Source: Chitinophaga sancti
GTDB taxonomy: Bacteria; Bacteroidota; Bacteroidia; Chitinophagales; Chitinophagaceae
Length of the DNA: 64,000 bases
Direction: 5' to 3'
NCBI RefSeq assembly: GCF_034424315.1
Contig: NZ_CP139972.1
Location: 5,146,001-5,210,000 of the forward strand
Part shown: one piece after another, positions 18,832 to 26,489 of the stretch
Layout: every line of letters begins with the position of its first letter
Numbering within the stretch: the first letter of the stretch is position 1
The notes under the pieces: model-generated
The model's database searches: none
Seen by the model: the letters and a program-made list of their open reading frames with translations, nothing else
Told to the model about the DNA's origin: nothing
Program-made: the position numbers and the translations under genes

Positions 18832-19188
18832 TTAGAATATTAATGGAATGAAGATAATTAACCCAACCACGAAAGCGATGATGGCAGCAATCAGTACTGC
18901 ACCTGCCGCCACATCCTTTATCCATTTCACACGGGGATGATAACCGGGAGCTACATGATCCATCACTTTCTCCAGGACCGTATTCAGCATTTCAGTGATC
19001 CAGACAATCCCCATTACTATCAGCAGGGCGATCCATTGCATGGCAGTGACATGATAATAGCAGCCAGCGGCCACGACGATGATCGTCGCAATAAAATGCA
19101 GCAGGGCATGTGGTTCAGAACGTACAAAGGCGATGATACCAGCAAATGCAAAACCAAAACTGCGCAGTCGTTTTTTGAGATAACTCAT
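18832..19188 (-). CDS. Diacylglycerol kinase family protein (undecaprenol kinase-like)
   Basis: 118 residues with three transmembrane helices and the DgkA-family signature EMLNTVLEKVMDHVAP followed by KWIKDVAAGAVLIAAI. The short Gram-positive-like DgkA/UdpK form phosphorylates undecaprenol or diacylglycerol in the inner membrane. Which lipid is used cannot be told. It lies 15 bp downstream of creD on the same strand and may be read from the creD promoter. Confidence 0.92.
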   Translation of the reverse strand: MSYLKKRLRSFGFAFAGIIAFVRSEPHALLHFIATIIVVAAGCYYHVTAMQWIALLIVMGIVWITEMLNTVLEKVMDHVAPGYHPRVKWIKDVAAGAVLIAAIIAFVVGLIIFIPLIF

Positions 19189-19203
19189 ATGTTTAAAGCA
19201 ATC

Positions 19204-20562
19204 TTATATCTGACCCTTCAACTCTTTCCATTTGATCTTACGGCTAAAGTACATTACAATGGCGAGTATAATGAATAATCCCAGGCTACCCATGAGCAAA
19301 GACAGGTCTTCTGCACGGAGAATGACATAAATAGCCCCATATAATGCAACTAATACGCCACCAATCCCAGCTCCCACACGGAAATTGCCAAAGATACCTG
19401 CGGTATATGCGGTGACAAGCACAATGGTCATACCACTCGCTACCAGGTAAGCAAGACCAAAATTCAGTTGTTCTGCAAGGGCGATTAATAAGGTATAGAA
19501 GAGTACAAGGGCAAACCCAATGAGTATATATTGTAAGGGGTGAACATACAGGCGCTTGAGTAATTCAATAAAATAGAAAACAAGGAATGAAAGGCCGATG
19601 ATGAGGATAGCATATTTTACTGCGCGGGTAGATTGTTGATAGCCATCGACTGGCAGGAATAATTTGATCCCAAAATCATAGTTACGCAGGTTTACTTCAT
19701 CTTTTGTGGTCATTGTCTGGGGGAAGTTGCGGTTCAGGTGAGAAACCTGCCAGGCAGCGGTAAAGCCCCTGGATGTAATATCGGATTTCACAGGCAGGAA
19801 CTGGCCATCGAACTGGGGATTGGGCCAGTTGGAATTAATATTGACCTGGGTGGTTTTACCGACAGGGGAGAAATGCATTTGCCCGGAACCACGGAGATCA
19901 AGGTTAATAGAAAAACTACCTGCCATCCAGCCGCTATCTGTTTTCGTTAATGGGATCCGTGTTTGCATACCATTGTTGAAAACACTCTGGATGGTTACGC
20001 CAGGGGAGAAGAGATAGTCTTTGCCATTGAACTGCATATTGGGTTGGTTACTGATCCCTCTCATATCGCTGAGGCCAACGGCAATCACAGCTTCATTGAC
20101 CAGTAATTTATCATCAGGAATATCTGTGACGAGCGGGGCAAAGTTGCCGCTGATCTGGAGATGTGAGCTGTATACAACGGTTTCATAGATGCCGCGGTGG
20201 CGCATTTCGGGCAACAGTTCTCCATTCACGTTCAGTTTATCGGGCAGGAAGAGTGCGTAGGCACGATGACCGGGGGTATCAACATAGGGAATGATGATAA
20301 TAGGACCGGTGAGGGTTTGCGCATCGCCCCATTTGCTGCTGATTTCGGCAGTTGCTTCATTACTGCGTTGTTCTCTTTCTGAGATCAGGCCCATAATCAT
20401 AGCAGTGGGAATAAGGAGCAGGAGTACGAGGACGCCGATGATGACCGCTTTGATGGCATAAGCGTATCGTTTCATAAAGGAAGGGTTTTCTTTGGAAAAG
20501 TCTTCCCCTGGGGCAGGAGTATAGTTCTCCTGTCCTGCATTTGCAAGATGTTGATGTTCCAT
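19204..20562 (-). CDS. creD: CreD-family inner membrane protein
   Basis: 452 residues. An N-terminal helix (AIKAVIIGVLVLLLLIPTAMI) and the family's LISEREQRSNEATAEISSKWG segment lead into a large periplasmic domain. Five or more C-terminal helices follow, starting VKYAILIIGLSFLVFYFIELL. CreD (Cet) proteins are tied to colicin tolerance and beta-lactam response in Enterobacteria and Aeromonas; mechanism unknown. No CreBC two-component system is present here. Instead, a small wHTH regulator is encoded just upstream, and a 15-bp dyad lies 20 nt before the ATG. Confidence 0.93.
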   Translation of the reverse strand: MEHQHLANAGQENYTPAPGEDFSKENPSFMKRYAYAIKAVIIGVLVLLLLIPTAMIMGLISEREQRSNEATAEISSKWGDAQTLTGPIIIIPYVDTPGHRAYALFLPDKLNVNGELLPEMRHRGIYETVVYSSHLQISGNFAPLVTDIPDDKLLVNEAVIAVGLSDMRGISNQPNMQFNGKDYLFSPGVTIQSVFNNGMQTRIPLTKTDSGWMAGSFSINLDLRGSGQMHFSPVGKTTQVNINSNWPNPQFDGQFLPVKSDITSRGFTAAWQVSHLNRNFPQTMTTKDEVNLRNYDFGIKLFLPVDGYQQSTRAVKYAILIIGLSFLVFYFIELLKRLYVHPLQYILIGFALVLFYTLLIALAEQLNFGLAYLVASGMTIVLVTAYTAGIFGNFRVGAGIGGVLVALYGAIYVILRAEDLSLLMGSLGLFIILAIVMYFSRKIKWKELKGQI

Positions 20563-20582
20563 GATGATATTCTTTTAAAGTG

Positions 20583-20597
20583 CTTTGTATTTCAAAG
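20583..20597 (-). promoter_or_regulatory. Dyad operator A upstream of creD
   Basis: CTTTGTATTTCAAAG: 5-bp inverted arms (CTTTG/CAAAG) around a 5-nt centre, 20 nt before the creD ATG. It differs by one base from operator B at 21627-21641. Probably bound by the wHTH protein encoded between the two sites. Confidence 0.65.
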
Positions 20598-20615
20598 TAT
20601 AGGGATAAAAAAAAT

Positions 20616-20921
20616 TTATTCGATAGAGCGAATCATGCTTTCAAGAGCAGCGAGGTGGCCTTTGAAGGCTTTTTCACCTGCTTTGGTGATTTGATAAGTT
20701 GTATTTGTTTTGCGGCCAATGAATCCTTTGTGCACTTTGAGGAAAGCGTTTTCCTCGAGTGTGTTCAGGTGCGAGGCCAGGTTACCATCGGTGAGTTCCA
20801 GCATCTGTTTGAGATCGTTGAAACTGACTTCTTCATTGACCATAAGTATGCTCATGACACCAAGACGGATCCTGCTGTCGAAGATTTTATTCAGATTACC
20901 TATGGGATTGTTTATGGCCAC
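20616..20921 (-). CDS. Small winged-helix transcriptional regulator
   Basis: 101 residues, a single winged helix-turn-helix of the MarR/ArsR-like 'HTH_34' type: IFDSRIRLGVMSILMVN, recognition helix region LTDGNLASHLNTLEENAF and wing KGFIGRKTNTTYQITKAG. No effector domain is visible. It is the second gene after the membrane protein at 20973-21617 (51-bp gap), and creD follows downstream. Two nearly identical dyads flank this pair, so it most likely represses both transcripts, including its own. Confidence 0.9.
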   Translation of the reverse strand: MAINNPIGNLNKIFDSRIRLGVMSILMVNEEVSFNDLKQMLELTDGNLASHLNTLEENAFLKVHKGFIGRKTNTTYQITKAGEKAFKGHLAALESMIRSIE

Positions 20922-20972
20922 TACTTACCAGGTTCTAAAAAGTTCAATAATTAAAGCAATAACAGGAGATGA

Positions 20973-21617
20973 TTAGTCTTCTGAGTTACCATTGCGTTCA
21001 TACTTCCACCACATCATCACACCGTATACAATGTGTAATACACCAAATCCGAAGGCCCAAAAATACAGCCCGCGGTGCAAATAGAAAACATTGATTATCC
21101 CCAGTATGATTTGAATGATCCCGAAGTATCTGATATCCCTGAATGTGTACTTGCTGGCGTTGACCAGTGCCAGTCCGTAAAAGAGGAGGCAGACAGGCGC
21201 CACGAGTATTTCAAGATTATTGTAGACCAACCCGGCGATGAAGGCAGCGCCGGCTACCATGGGGATAAGCCCACTATAGAGAACGTTGCGGGAGGTTTTA
21301 TCCCAGATGGGGAGACCGTTTTTCCTGGCTTTGCGCCAGGTGAAGTAGGTACCGCCAGCGAGGGCAATGCCCATAACGATGATGCCGAGGATGGTGAGTT
21401 TTATTTTTAGTATGTTGAAATCCTGCCGGTTAAAGATACCGGAGGTTTCCCAGCGGATGTAGTAGTCACTGATCCAGATGTAGGCAAAGGCAGCACCTAT
21501 GAGGCCGGAGATGCCAGCGCATACACCGCTTAAGCCGCTGAGAGAGAGGAAGCGGCTGCTGCGATCCATGATTCGCTTGATATCACTTAGGGTGTTTAGG
21601 TGTTGCTCATCGGTCAT
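20973..21617 (-). CDS. Membrane protein paired with the wHTH regulator
   Basis: 214 residues with an N-terminal cytoplasmic stretch (EQHLNTLSDIKRIMDRSSRF) and about six transmembrane helices. These include GVCAGISGLIGAAFAYIW, ILGIIVMGIALAGGTYFTW and YFGIIQIILGIINVFYL. No enzymatic motif is seen. Its gene heads the two-gene unit with the wHTH regulator, and a dyad operator overlaps its predicted -7 box. The link to creD through the shared operator suggests an envelope-related role. This is inference. Confidence 0.75.
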   Translation of the reverse strand: MTDEQHLNTLSDIKRIMDRSSRFLSLSGLSGVCAGISGLIGAAFAYIWISDYYIRWETSGIFNRQDFNILKIKLTILGIIVMGIALAGGTYFTWRKARKNGLPIWDKTSRNVLYSGLIPMVAGAAFIAGLVYNNLEILVAPVCLLFYGLALVNASKYTFRDIRYFGIIQIILGIINVFYLHRGLYFWAFGFGVLHIVYGVMMWWKYERNGNSED

Positions 21618-21626
21618 ACTAAAGTA

Positions 21627-21641
21627 CTTTGTAATTCAAAG
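21627..21641 (-). promoter_or_regulatory. Dyad operator B overlapping the -7 box of the membrane protein gene
   Basis: CTTTGTAATTCAAAG, one base different from operator A. On the minus strand its 5' half plus three bases reads TAACTTTG (21637-21644), an exact -7 consensus, 19 nt before the ATG at 21617. A protein bound here would block the promoter. Confidence 0.7.
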
Positions 21642-21697
21642 TTAGTGTTTCGTGGGGAATTACAAAATATTTTTATTGGTGTTTGATTTAAAAAGTT

Positions 21698-21736
21698 GGC
21701 CCTGCGGAAAATCGCTTCGTGATTTTCCGCAGGGCC
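21698..21736. terminator. Terminator hairpin 1 after the aminotransferase gene
   Basis: 16-bp perfect arms (21698-21713 and 21721-21736) around a 7-nt loop. GC-rich base, with T-rich sequence beyond it on the minus strand. Confidence 0.75.
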
Positions 21737-21738
21737 GG

Positions 21739-21786
21739 CAGGGGTTTTGAATACGCTGGCTCAGACCAGCGTATTCAAAACCCCTG
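21739..21786. terminator. Terminator hairpin 2 after the aminotransferase gene
   Basis: 21-bp perfect arms (21739-21759 and 21766-21786) and a 6-nt loop, ending 7 nt from the aminotransferase stop. It is stacked directly against hairpin 1. Confidence 0.75.
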
Positions 21787-21793
21787 TTGACAC

Positions 21794-22978
21794 TCAGGCG
21801 ATTGAATCTAAAACCTCAAGTATGGTATTGCAGGCGAATTTGATTTCGTCTGCTGTGATGATGAGGGGAGGCGCGATGCGCAGGCATTGCGGAGCGAAGA
21901 GGAACCAATCGGTCATGACACCTTTTTCTATGCAGGCATCGATGACTTTTTTGTTCGTAGCGAAGCTTTCCAGTTCTACGGCTATCATGAGGCCTTGTGA
22001 ACGGATGGCTTTGATGCCAGGGTGTACAAGATATTCTTTAAAGAGGGCCTCTTTTGCTTTCACGGTGTCTGTCAGTTTTTCTTCGAGCAGGACTTTGAAA
22101 CCCGCCATACCAGCAGCACAGATCACCGGGTGGCCACCGAAGGTGGTCATGTGTCCCAATACAGGATTATTGGTGAGGGTCCACATAATTTCCCTGTTAG
22201 CGATGAAAGCCCCCATTGGCATTCCGCCACCCAAAGCTTTACCTAATAAGAGGATGTCAGGCACAATACCGAACTGCTCAAAACCAAAGAGGGAGCCATT
22301 CCTGCCGAGTCCACACTGTATTTCATCCAGCACCAGCAAGGTGCCGGTTTGGGTACATTTTTCGCGCAGGGCCTTCATCCATTCCTGCGATGGAACGATT
22401 ACCCCGGCTTCTGCCTGCACTGTTTCTGCGATTACGCAGGCTGTTCTTTCCGTGATGCGATCTATGGCTTCCCTGGTGTTGTATTTCAAATGCCGGATAT
22501 CGGGTAATAAGGGGCGGTACGCATTTCGCCATTCTTCATCTCCCATGATACTCATAGCGCCCTGTGTAGAACCATGGTAGCTATTCTCAAAGGCGATAAT
22601 TTCTGTTCTGCCCGTAGCCCGCTTTGCGAGTTTCATGGCCCCCTCTACTGCTTCGGAGCCTGAATTGGTAAAGTATACACTATCTAATGAAGAAGGTAGA
22701 TGCTGCGTGAGCAGGGTAGCAAATGCTACCTGGGGCGACTGCACCAGCTCCCCATATACCAACAGGTGCATATAGGTGGCTGCCTGATCCTGTATGGCCT
22801 TTACTACTGCCGGATGGCAATGGCCTACATTACATACACTAATTCCGGCTATCAGGTCCAGTAATTTATTTCCGTCCACATCCCACATGTACATGCCTGA
22901 TGCCTTCACCATTTCAATTCCTAATGGCGCGTCTGATAACTGCGCTACGTGTCTTAAAAAAAGTTGCCTGTTATTCAT
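21794..22978 (-). CDS. Class III PLP aminotransferase (acetylornithine/ornithine type)
   Basis: 394 residues. Fold-type I signatures: DGNKLLDLIAGISVCNVGH, VYFTNSGSEAVEGAMKLAK for the cofactor phosphate, LLVLDEIQCGLGRNG for the ring nitrogen, and the PLP lysine near residue 247 (LLLGKALGGGMPMGAF). Substrate (acetylornithine, ornithine, GABA or another amine) cannot be fixed, as no arginine genes are nearby. The ATG at 22978 gives the conserved N-terminus. A tandem 16-nt duplication upstream supplies another ATG at 22994, in a different frame. It is the only gene in its unit, closed by two stacked hairpins. Confidence 0.92.
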   Translation of the reverse strand: MNNRQLFLRHVAQLSDAPLGIEMVKASGMYMWDVDGNKLLDLIAGISVCNVGHCHPAVVKAIQDQAATYMHLLVYGELVQSPQVAFATLLTQHLPSSLDSVYFTNSGSEAVEGAMKLAKRATGRTEIIAFENSYHGSTQGAMSIMGDEEWRNAYRPLLPDIRHLKYNTREAIDRITERTACVIAETVQAEAGVIVPSQEWMKALREKCTQTGTLLVLDEIQCGLGRNGSLFGFEQFGIVPDILLLGKALGGGMPMGAFIANREIMWTLTNNPVLGHMTTFGGHPVICAAGMAGFKVLLEEKLTDTVKAKEALFKEYLVHPGIKAIRSQGLMIAVELESFATNKKVIDACIEKGVMTDWFLFAPQCLRIAPPLIITADEIKFACNTILEVLDSIA

Positions 22979-23003
22979 TTGCCCGCATATTCATTTGCCC
23001 GCA
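22973..23003. repeat. Tandem 15/16-nt duplication covering the start codon region
   Basis: The sequence ATTCATTTGCCCGCA occurs at 22973-22987 and again at 22989-23003. On the minus strand each copy supplies GCGGGCAAATGAAT. The first ATG (22994) opens a 7-codon frame closing at 22971 across the true start at 22978. Confidence 0.8.
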
Positions 23004-23009
23004 AAAATA
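23002..23009 (-). promoter_or_regulatory. -7 promoter box of the aminotransferase gene
   Basis: The minus strand reads TATTTTTG followed by C, an exact TAnnTTTG match. Seven bases separate it from the upstream ATG at 22994, and 23 from the gene start. Confidence 0.5.
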
Positions 23010-23218
23010 CGAAAATGATATGCCCCTGCGTATTTATAAGTGTATTGATAGTGTTGTAGTTTAATTTAAACCAGTAATTGTACGGCCAATTAAGTTCGCT
23101 TAAGGACGTATAGTGACGATCTTTTTTAGCATAAAGAGCAACTCACGATTTGGTTACCTGATCCGCAGCATTATTTAAATCAATTGTAAGTGCTAATTTG
23201 CCGGCAAAACTTAAGTAA

Positions 23219-23752
23219 ATGCCATACATTCTGCCGGTAAAAGGAGTAATGCCTGAAATGGGAAAGGACTGTTTTATAGCCCCAAACGCAACGATCGTAG
23301 GTGATGTGATCATGGGGGATGAGTGTAGCGTCTGGTTCAATGCTGTGATCAGGGGAGATGTAAACAGCATCCGTTTAGGAAACAAGGTAAATGTACAGGA
23401 CGGTGCCTGCATTCACGCCACTTACGAGAAGACAAAAACGATTGTTGGAAATAACGTGTCCATTGGCCATAATGCGATTGTACATGGATGTACGGTCGAA
23501 GATAATGTGCTGATTGGGATGGGGGCTATTGTGATGGATAATGTACACATTGGCAGTAATACCATCATCGCTGCAGGCGCTGTGGTGCTGGAAAATACAC
23601 AGGTTGAAGCAGGAGCCATTTATGCGGGTGTGCCTGCAAAGAAAGTAAAGAATATCAGTGAGTCATTGATTGGCGGCGAGATCAACAGGATTGCGAATAA
23701 TTATATCCTGTATTCCAGCTGGTTCAAGGATCTGCCGGAAGAAGGGAAATAA
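23219..23752 (+). CDS. Gamma-carbonic anhydrase family hexapeptide-repeat protein
   Basis: 177 residues folding as a left-handed beta-helix with many I/V-G-x4 repeats (e.g. TIVGDVIMGDECSVWFN, TIVGNNVSIGHNAIVHG). The RGD-x-N motif (IRGDVNSIRLG) and the three candidate zinc histidines (CIHATY, IGHNAIVHGC) are present, so metal binding is plausible. Family members include Cam and the YrdA/CaiE/PaaY proteins, not all with proven carbonic anhydrase activity. Cytoplasmic trimer expected. The gene stands alone. Confidence 0.92.
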   Translation: MPYILPVKGVMPEMGKDCFIAPNATIVGDVIMGDECSVWFNAVIRGDVNSIRLGNKVNVQDGACIHATYEKTKTIVGNNVSIGHNAIVHGCTVEDNVLIGMGAIVMDNVHIGSNTIIAAGAVVLENTQVEAGAIYAGVPAKKVKNISESLIGGEINRIANNYILYSSWFKDLPEEGK

Positions 23753-23775
23753 CGCTGTTTGTTGATTTTTTATAG

Positions 23776-23869
23776 CGAGGTTATATCAAAAGTAATTTGA
23801 TGACATAGGGAATTTCCTGAACACAAATTCTCTGAGTTAAATCCGGGAATTACTCTTGATACAACCTCG
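23776..23869. repeat. Large imperfect inverted repeat, 22-nt arms
   Basis: Arms 23776-23797 and 23848-23869 match at 20 of 22 positions; on the minus-strand RNA the two differences become G-U pairs. The 50-nt spacer holds a smaller dyad (GAATTT...AAATTC). It has no U-run and fills the gap between the carbonic anhydrase gene and the small lipoproteins. Confidence 0.7.
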
Positions 23870-23953
23870 TGAATATCTATGCCCCGCTGCCCCGTAAATG
23901 CATAACATATAAGTGACATATTTTGATTATCTTGCATTTAATATCCTTACCCT

Positions 23954-24109
23954 ATGCAGAAATTAATATTACTCCTTGTGCTGGGTAGCATCCTGGCTAT
24001 CAGCTGTCAATCAGAGCAAAAAGGCTGTCCAAGCAGCAATTATTATTCTAATAGGAATATTAAGCAGAATAAGCATTCTTCTAAACAAATGTCTAACCGG
24101 GTATTCTAA
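23954..24109 (+). CDS. Micro-lipoprotein 1 (51 aa)
   Basis: ATG at 23954 to TAA at 24107-24109. A hydrophobic leader (MQKLILLLVLGSILAISC) ends in a lipobox-like LAISC with Cys18 as the lipidation site. The mature part is about 34 residues, polar, with QSEQKGCPSSN near the start and many Asn, Ser and Lys. No known family is recognised. The stop overlaps the next gene's ATG by one base (TAATG), indicating coupled translation with a second lipoprotein of the same design. Confidence 0.7.
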   Translation: MQKLILLLVLGSILAISCQSEQKGCPSSNYYSNRNIKQNKHSSKQMSNRVF

Positions 24110-24270
24110 TGATACGTACATTCTTAATTTGCATGTTCGTGATTGGCCTGGTGGGATTGAGTTCCTGTAGGACGAGGAAGACGGGGTGTCCGCAACCGAG
24201 GAGTAACTGGGGGGCGGAGAAGATATTGGATGAGATGCAGGGGAAGCATCATAAGAAGAACAGGCATTAA
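24109..24270 (+). CDS. Micro-lipoprotein 2 (53 aa)
   Basis: ATG at 24109, TAA ends at 24270. Leader MIRTFLICMFVIGLVGLSSC with a lipobox (GLSSC, Cys20). The mature sequence RTRKTGCPQPRSNWGAEKI then a His/Lys-rich tail (GKHHKKNRH) is 33 residues. Cys, a short basic spacer and GCP are shared with micro-lipoprotein 1, so the two are probably diverged duplicates. Its last four bases overlap the convergent rsgA stop. Function unknown; membrane-anchored, very small. Confidence 0.72.
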   Translation: MIRTFLICMFVIGLVGLSSCRTRKTGCPQPRSNWGAEKILDEMQGKHHKKNRH

Positions 24271-25208
24271 TACTCCTCCTCCTTTATTGATTCCAATATC
24301 GTCGCATAACTCACATACCTTTCCATATCTATTTCCCCAGCCTCTACCGCAGCTTTCACCGCACAACCGGGTTCATTGATATGCAAACAGTTATTAAACT
24401 GGCACTGTGAAAGATATGGCTGCATTTCGAGAAAATAATGTGACAGCTCCGGCTTGTCTATATCCACTATCCCAAATTCCCTGACGCCTGGCGTATCTAT
24501 CAGTTTTCCACCGATTGGCAGGTCATACATTTCCGCATAGGTAGTCGTGTGCAAACCTTTACCACTCCAACCACTCACAGCTTTTGTACGGAGTTCCAGG
24601 CCTGGTAATAATCGATTGATCAGCGAAGATTTTCCTACGCCGGAATGCCCGGACATGAGGGTGGTTTTATCCTTCATCATCGCTTCCAGTTCATCCACAC
24701 CATCGCCGGTAGCGGCAGATACCAGTTTTACGGTATAGCCAATATCTTCGTACAGGGCGGCTAATTCAGCAAACCGGTCTATTTCTTTCTCTTTGTAGAT
24801 ATCCTTTTTGTTGAACACCAGGACTACGGGAATGTGGTAGGCAGCAGCTGTGACCAGGAAACGGTCCATGAAGCCATTGGAGGTTCTGGGTTCTTTTACG
24901 GTGCAGATGAGCATGGCCTGATCCATATTGGCGGCTACTATGTGTTTTGCATTTCCTTTCTTATGCGGGGAGCTGCGGACGATGTAGTTGCGTCGCTGTT
25001 CGATGTCAGTGATCATCGCATTTTTTGCATTGGCATCGCCCTCTTCAGGAACGATGTCTACAATATCGCCTACGGCTATAGGATTGGTAGAGGTGATGTC
25101 CTCATCCAGCTTCAGTACGCCTTTGATGCGTGCCTGGAATATTTCGCCGGTGGTAGTAGTTTTTACGGTGTACCAGCTGCCGGTGGATCTGTAGATTAGT
25201 GCCTGCAA
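24267..25208 (-). CDS. rsgA: Ribosome small-subunit biogenesis GTPase RsgA
   Basis: 313 residues. An N-terminal OB fold (STGSWYTVKTTTTG) precedes a circularly permuted GTPase with G4 (VFNKKD) before G1 (GHSGVGKSSLIN, near 183) and G3 (DTPGVREFG). A zinc-binding C-terminus follows (CQFNNCLHINEPGC). RsgA helps mature the 30S subunit. The start is a TTG at 25208; the OB-fold sequence requires it and no ATG precedes it in frame. It is convergent with, and overlaps by 4 bp, micro-lipoprotein 2. Confidence 0.96.
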   Translation of the reverse strand: MQALIYRSTGSWYTVKTTTTGEIFQARIKGVLKLDEDITSTNPIAVGDIVDIVPEEGDANAKNAMITDIEQRRNYIVRSSPHKKGNAKHIVAANMDQAMLICTVKEPRTSNGFMDRFLVTAAAYHIPVVLVFNKKDIYKEKEIDRFAELAALYEDIGYTVKLVSAATGDGVDELEAMMKDKTTLMSGHSGVGKSSLINRLLPGLELRTKAVSGWSGKGLHTTTYAEMYDLPIGGKLIDTPGVREFGIVDIDKPELSHYFLEMQPYLSQCQFNNCLHINEPGCAVKAAVEAGEIDMERYVSYATILESIKEEEY

Positions 25209-25243
25209 ATGTGTTGTTTTAAATTAAGTGGGTGTAAAAATAC

Positions 25244-25282
25244 AAAAAACTCGCATCTACCTTTGGCAGCTGCGAGTTTTTT
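25244..25282. terminator. Terminator closing the Bat-type operon
   Basis: 12-bp perfect arms (25244-25255 and 25271-25282) with a 15-nt loop and T/A-rich ends, between batA and rsgA, which are both on the minus strand. Confidence 0.85.
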
Positions 25283-25327
25283 GAGTGATAACAGTTGCTG
25301 CTAAGGCGGCAGCTGTTATAAATAATT

Positions 25328-26338
25328 TTATGGCAGGCTCCGGAAAACGGTATAGCGAAGCACTACTTCCAGCAGTATGCAGACCAGGGCCAGCATGGCA
25401 AATGGGAAGAAATGTTCTGCAAATCGCTTGTAGGAGGTGATCTCTACCTTTGTTTTTTCCAGCTTGTCGATCTCTCCGTAAATATTTTCCAGATCTCTGT
25501 TGTTGGTAGCTCTGAAGTATTTACCGCCTGTTTCTGTAGAGATCTTCTTCATCAGCGGTTCATCCAGCTGCACATCCTGCATCGCCATCTGGATACTACC
25601 ATCCGGCATGGTCATCGGGAAAGGCGCCTTTCCGATGGTACCCACACCAACTGTGTATACCCTGGTTTTGAATGCTTTGGCAATTTCAAGAGCGGTCAGC
25701 GGGTCTATCAACCCTACGTTGTTCACACCATCTGTCAGGAGGATGATCACCTTACTTTTCGCTTTGGAATTACGGAGACGATCTACTGCTGTTGCCAGCC
25801 CCATCCCGATTGCTGTACCATCCTGCAGCATACCACTCTTGATACCGGCAATCTGGTTTTTCAACACAGCGTGGTCTGTAGTGATCGGACATTGTGTAAA
25901 GCTCTCTCCCGAGAAGATCACCAGGCCAATACGGTCACTGATACGGCGATCCACAAAGTCGTTTGCCACTTTTTTGGCAGCTTCCAGGCGGTTAGGTTGC
26001 AGGTCTTCTGCCAGCATACTACCTGAGATGTCTATTCCCATTACAATGTCGATCCCTTCACTGTCTATGCTTTCAGATGTGTTGTTGGTCTGAGGTCTTG
26101 CCAGCGCTACGACCAGCGCACTGAACGCCAGCAGGCGCAGGATAAGCAGGAGAGGGCGGAACCGCACTTTCCAGGATACCGGTAATCCCTTCAATCCCTG
26201 AAGGGAAGACATATCCATAGCCACCTGTTTCCTTTGCTGCTTTGCATAATGCCAGTAAATCATTACCGGCACCAGTACCAACAGGCCAAAGTAGGCAGGA
26301 TGGGCAAATTCAATATTTTTCCAGACTGAAAAATCCAT
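25328..26338 (-). CDS. batA: BatA-like von Willebrand factor A membrane protein
   Basis: 336 residues. An N-terminal helix (YFGLLVLVPVMIYWHYA) and a second one (LLLILRLLAFSALVVALA) anchor a periplasm- or cytoplasm-facing VWA domain. The MIDAS motif is intact (GIDISGSMLAEDLQPNR near 100, then DGTAIGMGLA and LLTDGVNN), and a C-terminal helix follows. This is the last gene of the moxR operon. In many Bacteroidota, batB, batC and batD follow; here a terminator follows instead. Bat proteins have been linked to aerotolerance in Bacteroides and to virulence elsewhere. Confidence 0.9.
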   Translation of the reverse strand: MDFSVWKNIEFAHPAYFGLLVLVPVMIYWHYAKQQRKQVAMDMSSLQGLKGLPVSWKVRFRPLLLILRLLAFSALVVALARPQTNNTSESIDSEGIDIVMGIDISGSMLAEDLQPNRLEAAKKVANDFVDRRISDRIGLVIFSGESFTQCPITTDHAVLKNQIAGIKSGMLQDGTAIGMGLATAVDRLRNSKAKSKVIILLTDGVNNVGLIDPLTALEIAKAFKTRVYTVGVGTIGKAPFPMTMPDGSIQMAMQDVQLDEPLMKKISTETGGKYFRATNNRDLENIYGEIDKLEKTKVEITSYKRFAEHFFPFAMLALVCILLEVVLRYTVFRSLP

Positions 26339-26489
26339 GTATCTAAAATAATTTCCTGGTTCAAGTTTTTGCCTGCCCGGTTAGTTTTTGCGAGCGTCAC
26401 TTTCACGGATTCAACTATTTGTCAACAATTTCGCTAACTCTTTCACTAGTTTCTTTCCTTGCTAACATTTTCCGTTAATACCAACATCC

